Shown in pieces: positions 59,520 through 64,000 of a DNA stretch of 64,000 nucleotides. The position numbers and the translations under genes are program-made. The stretch is taken from NCBI GenBank assembly GCA_013289685.1, contig JABCZL010000007.1, positions 124,001-188,000 of the forward strand, written 5' to 3'. This stretch comes from Acidobacteriota bacterium. Lineage in GTDB: Bacteria; Acidobacteriota; Terriglobia; Terriglobales; Acidobacteriaceae. The notes beneath the pieces were generated by a model. That model searched no databases, was not told where the DNA came from, and saw nothing but the letters and a program-made list of their open reading frames with translations. Position 1 is the stretch's first letter, and each line of letters opens with the position of its first letter.

Positions 59520-60884
59520 TTAGCCTTTGACGATCTTCTTTTGCGCTGGATCCCACACTGCTACAGTCTTGTTGAAATAGGAGAAGTTGGCCAGGTGGCA
59601 GCCGATGGCAGCATTGTTGCCGAATATTTCGTTCTCCACCACCGGCTTGCGGGTACGGACGGCGTTGTAGAAGTTGGCCTGGTGATCAACCGTGTCGCTG
59701 TAGCCGGGAGGATTGGCGTAGGACTCGCCTTCGGCGTCAACGCTCCACTTCAGCGCCGCTGGTTCCGGATGATCCTCGTGCCACTTCTGCAGGTACTGAT
59801 CGCGGAGAGCTTTGGGCCATCCGAAAATCGAATAGCCCTCGGGCTCGGGGCGCGTGTCCTCGGGCTTGTAAGTGAGGGTCGCGTCTTTAATGATCATCGT
59901 GCCTTTAGTGCCGTAGAAGCCGATGAATTCTCCGCCGTTGTTGTTCAGGTTGCAGCGCAGGGTGACGCGGGTGTTGGGATAGTCGTAGAGAGTCTCGATG
60001 AGGTCGGGGAACTCGCGGCCGTCCTTGAAGTGGAAGATGCCGCCGGAGGACATCGCGCGCTGCGCGGGCTCGTTGATGCCGGTGATGAACTGAATGCCGG
60101 AGAGCAGGTGGACGAAGAGATCGCCGCCCAGGCCCTCGCCGTAGTCTTTATAGCAGCGCCAGCGGAAGAAGCGAATAGGATCGAACGGAACTTTGGGAGC
60201 GCCGCCCAGAAAGGTGTTCCAGTCGATGGTCTTTTCGCTGGCGTCGGGCGGAATGGGATAAACCCAGGCGCCGCTGGGGGAGTTGCGGTCCCAGTAGGCG
60301 TTGATGGAGAAGACTTCGCCGAGCTTGCCGGAATCGTAAATCTCTTTGGCCTTGGCGTAGAGCACGGAACTGACGCGCTGGCTGCCGATGGCGACCATGC
60401 GATTATTTTTGTGCGCGGCATCCATCATGGCGAATCCGTCTTCCACGAGATGCGACATGGGCTTCTCGCAGTAAACGTCTTTGCCGGCGGCGCAGGCGTC
60501 TTCGAAGATGCGGCGGTGGTTGTGGTCCATGGTGGCGATGAGGACGGAGTCGACGTCCTTGCGATCAAGAATGGAGCGGTAGTCGCGGGTCGAGGTGACG
60601 CTGGGATTCTTCACGGATTCGCGAGCGGCGGTGTGGCGGCTGTCATAGAGGTCGCAAACGGCGACGCACTGAATGCCGGGAACCTCGAGGGAGGCTTCGA
60701 GGTGTTCGCATCCGCGAATTCCGGTGCCGATGGAGGCGAAGCGGATGGTGTCGCTGGGAGCGACGGGACGCGCCGCGGCCGAGAGCACGCGCGGCTGCAA
60801 AATCGTTTTGGCGACCGTAGTGGCGGCGAGAGCGCCGGAGCCCAGGTGAATGAATTGACGACGGGACAGGGGATACTTAGCCAT
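59520..60884 (-). CDS. Gfo/Idh/MocA family oxidoreductase with Tat signal
   Basis: The protein has 454 residues. The Tat signal has SRRQFIHLGSGALAATTVA. The NAD(P)-binding Rossmann fold starts IRFASIGTGIRG. The family marker EKP is in KDVYCEKPMSHL. The C-terminal substrate domain includes YKDYGEGLGGDLFVHLLSGI and later HQANFYNAVRTRKPVVE. Tat-exported members of this family are common in Acidobacteriota and Planctomycetes and often act on sugars or glycan parts in the periplasm, with tightly bound cofactor. The substrate is unknown. No adjacent carbohydrate gene was seen; the gene stands alone. Confidence 0.92.
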   Translation of the reverse strand: MAKYPLSRRQFIHLGSGALAATTVAKTILQPRVLSAAARPVAPSDTIRFASIGTGIRGCEHLEASLEVPGIQCVAVCDLYDSRHTAARESVKNPSVTSTRDYRSILDRKDVDSVLIATMDHNHRRIFEDACAAGKDVYCEKPMSHLVEDGFAMMDAAHKNNRMVAIGSQRVSSVLYAKAKEIYDSGKLGEVFSINAYWDRNSPSGAWVYPIPPDASEKTIDWNTFLGGAPKVPFDPIRFFRWRCYKDYGEGLGGDLFVHLLSGIQFITGINEPAQRAMSSGGIFHFKDGREFPDLIETLYDYPNTRVTLRCNLNNNGGEFIGFYGTKGTMIIKDATLTYKPEDTRPEPEGYSIFGWPKALRDQYLQKWHEDHPEPAALKWSVDAEGESYANPPGYSDTVDHQANFYNAVRTRKPVVENEIFGNNAAIGCHLANFSYFNKTVAVWDPAQKKIVKG

Positions 60885-61089
60885 AAGATTCTCCGTCTTT
60901 GGATTTAATTTTCCGTGACAGGGTTACGGGAAGGAATTATTGCACAGGAGCGGAAGAATTAGTAAATCGATTTTCTATTGAGGGTGGGGCCGTACCGGTT
61001 CGGGCAAGCCCCCACTCCGCCGCCCGAAACATTGGACGGCATGATACATGCTGCGATTTGCTTTACCGGCTGCCAATGCCGACGAATTA

Positions 61090-62154
61090 CTAGTGGAGGG
61101 GGTAGTCTCCCTTACCTTTTTCGTGCAGCTTTTTGTTAATCGACTCCATCACGGCGCCATAAACGTCGCCCTTCCGTGCCTGGTACATCCACCACAGAGT
61201 GACTTTCCCGGTGCCCTTGATAACCTCGCCGGTCTTGGGGACCTTTAGATCCTTGGGGTTCAGCTCCAGATTCTGCACCGCCTTGTAAGCGGCCTCAACG
61301 CCTTCTCGCATTCCAGCCCGTGCCGCCTGGTCGCTCGCGTTCAGGGCGGAATCGGGAACGTTGTACTGAAAATGCGGTGAGGGTTTGGGAATGGCCGGCC
61401 AAGTTTCCGGATGGTGCGGATCCAGTTTTTTATCGCTGTAGGTGCTGGCCATGTCCTGCCAGGCTTGCGCGAAAGCGCCTGCCCAGCCATTAAAATGCGC
61501 CAGGTCGTCCGCCTCTTTGAAGGTCCAGATTAACCCTACGATGAGGAACACGCCGTCCAGGATCGGAAAGAACTCGGCAGCAACTCCAATCCACGCCGCC
61601 TCTGAGATCAGCTCAGCAATGCTTACCGCTGTACTCACGCCTCCCTCAATGACCGCTCCGGGATCCATGAAATGGCCGACCGTGGTGTTGGGCAGGTCAG
61701 AGACGTCGATGTCTGCGTAGCCGTCGGGAAGTTGGGGATCCGGGGGATCGGCGGAGAGCCACGCAGTGATGGAGACCGCGCGAAATCTTGGGTTCTCGAC
61801 ACCCGCGGCATCGCCCGCCCGCGCCGCATTTGCCGATCCTTCTGAGACACCGAGCGCGGCCCGAGCGGACTTTCCACGATCGCCGACAATCCTGGCCAGC
61901 GCACCCAGCATGTTGGCCGCCCGCGACCGTGATAATCGAATGTTGAAGCCTTCTGGTCCGGTGCGGCTTGCCATGCCGATCAGGGTGACGCTGCCGCCGG
62001 CATCGAGCAGAGGGGCGATACGCTTCGTCAACTCGCTGAGATGTTCGTATTTGACCACGTCGCTGTTCTTCTTGAAGTTATAGAACAGCACGGCGAGGGG
62101 TGTGGTCGACGTTACTTCGACCATGCCTGGGGTATCGCGCGGCGGTGGAACCAC
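61090..62154 (-). CDS. Protein with N-terminal OmpA-like domain and membrane helix
   Basis: The protein has 354 residues. Residues 15-75 resemble the OmpA C-terminal peptidoglycan-binding fold: VLFYNFKKNSDVVKYEHLSE, IAPLLDAGGSVTLIGMAS, and RLSRSRAANMLGAL. Here it is at the N-terminus without signal peptide, and the usual D/R pair is only partly recognisable (S-R-T-G-P-E-G-F-N, then SRSRA). About residues 190-215 form one hydrophobic helix (AAEFFPILDGVFLIVGLIW). The C-terminal 130 residues are charged and lack known motifs (GMREGVEAAYKAVQNLELN). The topology is unclear. It may be part of a larger envelope or secretion assembly, but no other component is adjacent. Confidence 0.65.
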   Translation of the reverse strand: MVPPPRDTPGMVEVTSTTPLAVLFYNFKKNSDVVKYEHLSELTKRIAPLLDAGGSVTLIGMASRTGPEGFNIRLSRSRAANMLGALARIVGDRGKSARAALGVSEGSANAARAGDAAGVENPRFRAVSITAWLSADPPDPQLPDGYADIDVSDLPNTTVGHFMDPGAVIEGGVSTAVSIAELISEAAWIGVAAEFFPILDGVFLIVGLIWTFKEADDLAHFNGWAGAFAQAWQDMASTYSDKKLDPHHPETWPAIPKPSPHFQYNVPDSALNASDQAARAGMREGVEAAYKAVQNLELNPKDLKVPKTGEVIKGTGKVTLWWMYQARKGDVYGAVMESINKKLHEKGKGDYPLH

Positions 62155-62809
62155 GGTGTCCTCCGTTTTTGTGGCGGCGAGTATATCAGCACGTACCGGA
62201 CGAGGGGAGTAATTTGCTGTAAATTTTTGTAACGCCGAGTCGGCGTCGGACAGTTGTCAATGGACAATGGCTTGAGGGGAAAACAGGGGGGGAAAATTGA
62301 AAGGGCCGTGACATTGGTTATGCTCTAGCCGCCAGCTCCTGCGAGGGAGCCAACAACGTGGAAGCATGTACCGTCACGACCCCTTGATGCGATCACTGCT
62401 TTCGCAGTTCCAAACCCCAACTACCCCTCGCAGAGCCGTCGGTTTTTTCAGGTCTGGTCGCCTGACGGGTCGCCCCGTCCTGCTGATCACTCAGTCTACT
62501 TCGGACCGGCTCAGTATTATTGTGCCAACCCTTTCGACCGTCGACGCAAACCACCTTAACAGAGAAATAAAAAACGTCAACGCAAACTATTGGTGCAATA
62601 GCTTCCTGCAAACCTGTGCATAACGAAAAATGCAAATGGTTGCAAGACCGGAACTTATCCACAGGCGATTTTAATTCCGCCCCGTTTTGCACATAAGATT
62701 GCACAACGCTGGGGCATCCGCCAAAATGATGAAAGGGAACCAAATAATCATCTTGACCGCGGAAGCGGATGGGCGCACATTGCAAGCAGGGCTGAGAAAA
62801 ATCGAAGTG
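62155..62809. other. Noncoding region with two DnaA boxes upstream of RNase HI
   Basis: 655 bases without a convincing gene; the 85-codon frame at 62366-62623 has no recognisable features. It contains DnaA boxes TTATGCACA (minus strand, 62623-62615) and TTATCCACA (62655-62663), and a CTATTG-GTG-CAATAG palindrome (62587-62601). It also holds the inverted repeat TTGTC-AATG-GACAA near 62254. The stretch 62560-62700 is richer in A/T than the flanks. It could be a DnaA-regulated promoter for the downstream gene. It lacks dnaA, dnaN or gidA neighbours, so a full oriC is unlikely. Confidence 0.45.
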
Positions 62810-63340
62810 ATGTCGGAACTCGTGGCCTATGTGGACGGCGGTTGCCTGGGAAATCCGGGGCCGTCGGGCATTGGGGTGGTGATCAACGGCAGCGCCAGCG
62901 GCCCAGTACGCATCGCCAAGTGGATTGGCCACCAGGACAACAACGTCGCCGAATACGCGGCGCTCATGGAAGCTCTGCAGTACGCCGTCTCCCGCAAGGC
63001 ACGAAAGCTGCACGTGTATTCCGACTCGGAAGTAGTGGTGCGGCAGATGACGGGAGAATATGTCTGCCGCAGTGCGCGTCTTTACTCTTTGCACTGGACC
63101 TGCCGGAAGCTGGCGCGCTCGCTCGCGTTTTCCATCTCGCACGTGCCGCGCGAAAGCAATGCGGAGGCCAATGGGCTCGCCCAGTCCGCGCTGCGGCGCG
63201 GGGGCCAGAGTAAAGTTGTGCCGCGTCTCCCGCCCGCCGCGGAAACGCTGGTTGAAACTTTTGGCGTAGTACCTCTGCGTGGGGAAATTCTTGACACCTC
63301 GCTCGCTCCGAGCGAGACTCAAACTACTGCATCCTTATAA
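62810..63340 (+). CDS. rnhA: Ribonuclease HI family protein
   Basis: The protein has 176 residues from ATG 62810 (MSELVAYVDGGCLGNPGP). The frame is open upstream to 62687 but the usual RNase HI N-terminus favours this start. Catalytic carboxylates D9 (VDGG), E48 (NNVAEYAAL) and D72 (VYSDSE) are present. The fourth position, normally Asp in an NxxAD motif, is Asn (N121 in SNAEANGLAQ). It would cleave RNA in RNA-DNA hybrids; the D-to-N change may lower or alter activity. A tail of about 45 residues without homology follows. Two DnaA boxes lie upstream. Confidence 0.88.
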   Translation: MSELVAYVDGGCLGNPGPSGIGVVINGSASGPVRIAKWIGHQDNNVAEYAALMEALQYAVSRKARKLHVYSDSEVVVRQMTGEYVCRSARLYSLHWTCRKLARSLAFSISHVPRESNAEANGLAQSALRRGGQSKVVPRLPPAAETLVETFGVVPLRGEILDTSLAPSETQTTASL

Positions 63341-63644
63341 CTTAGGTGAGTTGTGGCGGCCGGATCGCGCCCTCGCCCTTCGCAACTCCATGGAGTCATG
63401 GCACGCGCCATGGAACCCTACGGGACTCTCGCGCCTGCGCGCGGCGCGGAACCGATGGTAGCGGGCGTGGGATCTAAGAACGAAGACCGCAGAGTTGCAT
63501 CCGGAGCAAGCATTGCAGCAGAACAGTTCAACTCGGGGCCCACACAGCGTTTCCGCAGCCCTCACTTCGGCGCGCGCGGAGGCGAGCGCGCTCGCTTCGA
63601 ACGTGCGTTTTCCCGGTGAGGATAGTGGACATACTCTAGCCGAA
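63341..63644. other. Spacer without recognised features
   Basis: 304 bases between the RNase HI stop and the GAF gene. Open frames exist in more than one register because of high GC, but none gives a recognisable protein. The GAF frame itself is open back to a TAG near 63460, so part of this may belong to that gene. Confidence 0.4.
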
Positions 63645-64000
63645 ATGGCTCAGCGCGATCTCGATGCCGCCCTGCAGTTGCTGGCGGACCGCGCCCAGTA
63701 CATTACGGGCGCGAGCGGAGCTGCGATCGCCCTGCGCCGCGATGGCAAAAATGACATGCTGTGCCGCGCCAGCTCAGGCGAGAATGCGCCCGAGTTGGGC
63801 GCCCTGCTTTCCACCGAGTTCGGGCTTTCCGGGGAAAGTGTGCGCACACGCCAACCCTTGCGCTGCGACGACGCCGCGCGCGATGCCCGGGTGAATCGCG
63901 AAGTCTGCCGCCAGATGGGAATTGCGTCGGTGGTGGTGATGCCGGTCGTGAATGACGACGAGGTGCTGGGAGTCTTCGAACTTTTTTCGGGGAAGGCGAA
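63645..64000 (+). CDS. GAF-domain protein, C-terminus cut by window edge
   Basis: 118 codons from ATG 63645 to the edge with no stop. A GTG at 63603 is an alternative start, and the preceding residues (FPGEDSGHTLAE) look coding. The GAF fold is visible from LQLLADRAQYITGASGAAIA through MLCRASSGENAPELG, LSGESVRTRQPLRCDD and IASVVVMPVVNDDEVLGVFE. Such domains sense small molecules or redox state and are joined to output domains; the output domain is outside the window. Confidence 0.8.
   Translation, partial: MAQRDLDAALQLLADRAQYITGASGAAIALRRDGKNDMLCRASSGENAPELGALLSTEFGLSGESVRTRQPLRCDDAARDARVNREVCRQMGIASVVVMPVVNDDEVLGVFELFSGKA

Noticed and set aside
62366..62623. 85-codon plus-strand frame
   Set aside because: No recognisable domain, no ribosome site, and it overlaps the DnaA-box and palindrome region.
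62155..62809. Full replication origin at the DnaA boxes
   Set aside because: Only two consensus boxes, no dnaA/dnaN/gidA/rpmH neighbours, and the skew change lies about 30 kb away.

Overview
The window most likely comes from an Acidobacteriota chromosome (Terriglobia or Koribacter-like). Three kinds of evidence support this. It has a PadR regulator followed by an ADOP-type duplicated FtsX/MacB permease, plus a second PadR gene with an ADOP-N-like partner. It has a GloVer-repeat/IPT secreted protein and a winged-helix/protein-kinase/TPR fusion. It is GC-rich and its spacers are full of short palindromic repeats. The lineage is inferred from gene content, not from a marker-gene comparison.

Layout. 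1-7 kb: a truncated pseudo-receiver membrane protein, a small membrane protein, a secreted S9D-type glutamyl endopeptidase and an MscS channel. 7-13.3 kb: a minus-strand pyruvate dehydrogenase operon (aceE, aceF, lpd) with repeats in both spacers. 13.4-19 kb: membrane-anchored peroxiredoxin, cytochrome P450, serine hydrolase, Hsp15-like S4 protein, OmpL-like porin, tRNA-Cys. 19-24 kb: GloVer protein diverging from the kinase fusion, then tRNA-Gly. 24-29.5 kb: rpsA, an orphan LolD-like ATPase, a lone receiver, PhzF and an acetamidase/formamidase. 29.6-31 kb: two AT-richer orphan genes, both with an RNxxxH motif typical of HEPN proteins, at a place where GC skew changes sign. 31-37 kb: CGNR regulator diverging from an EamA exporter, an IPT lipoprotein, and phoB-phoR-phoU. 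37-43 kb: hydantoinase A carrying repeat insertions, a low-GC LRR gene, and sucA. 43.6-49 kb: RND adaptor plus pump, then PadR/ADOP-N. 49-54.8 kb: SET protein, glycosyltransferase, SRAP, PilZ, KimA-like K+ transporter, tRNA-Sec. 55-58 kb: PadR-ADOP. 58-64 kb: 1-Cys peroxiredoxin behind an apparent cysteine attenuator, a Gfo/Idh oxidoreductase, an OmpA-like protein, RNase HI and a truncated GAF protein.

The most striking signal is upstream of the 1-Cys peroxiredoxin at 58391-59077 (minus strand). A sigma70-type promoter fires at the first base of a 20-codon leader ORF with tandem Cys codons. This is followed by mutually exclusive antiterminator and terminator hairpins. Together they form a complete transcription attenuator that would raise peroxiredoxin expression when charged tRNA-Cys is scarce.

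A second theme is repeats. At least five families of short palindromic elements occupy spacers. They sit inside operons, provide stop codons for two genes and lie in frame within the hydantoinase gene. One family shows compensatory base changes in its stem, which suggests that the folded form is maintained.
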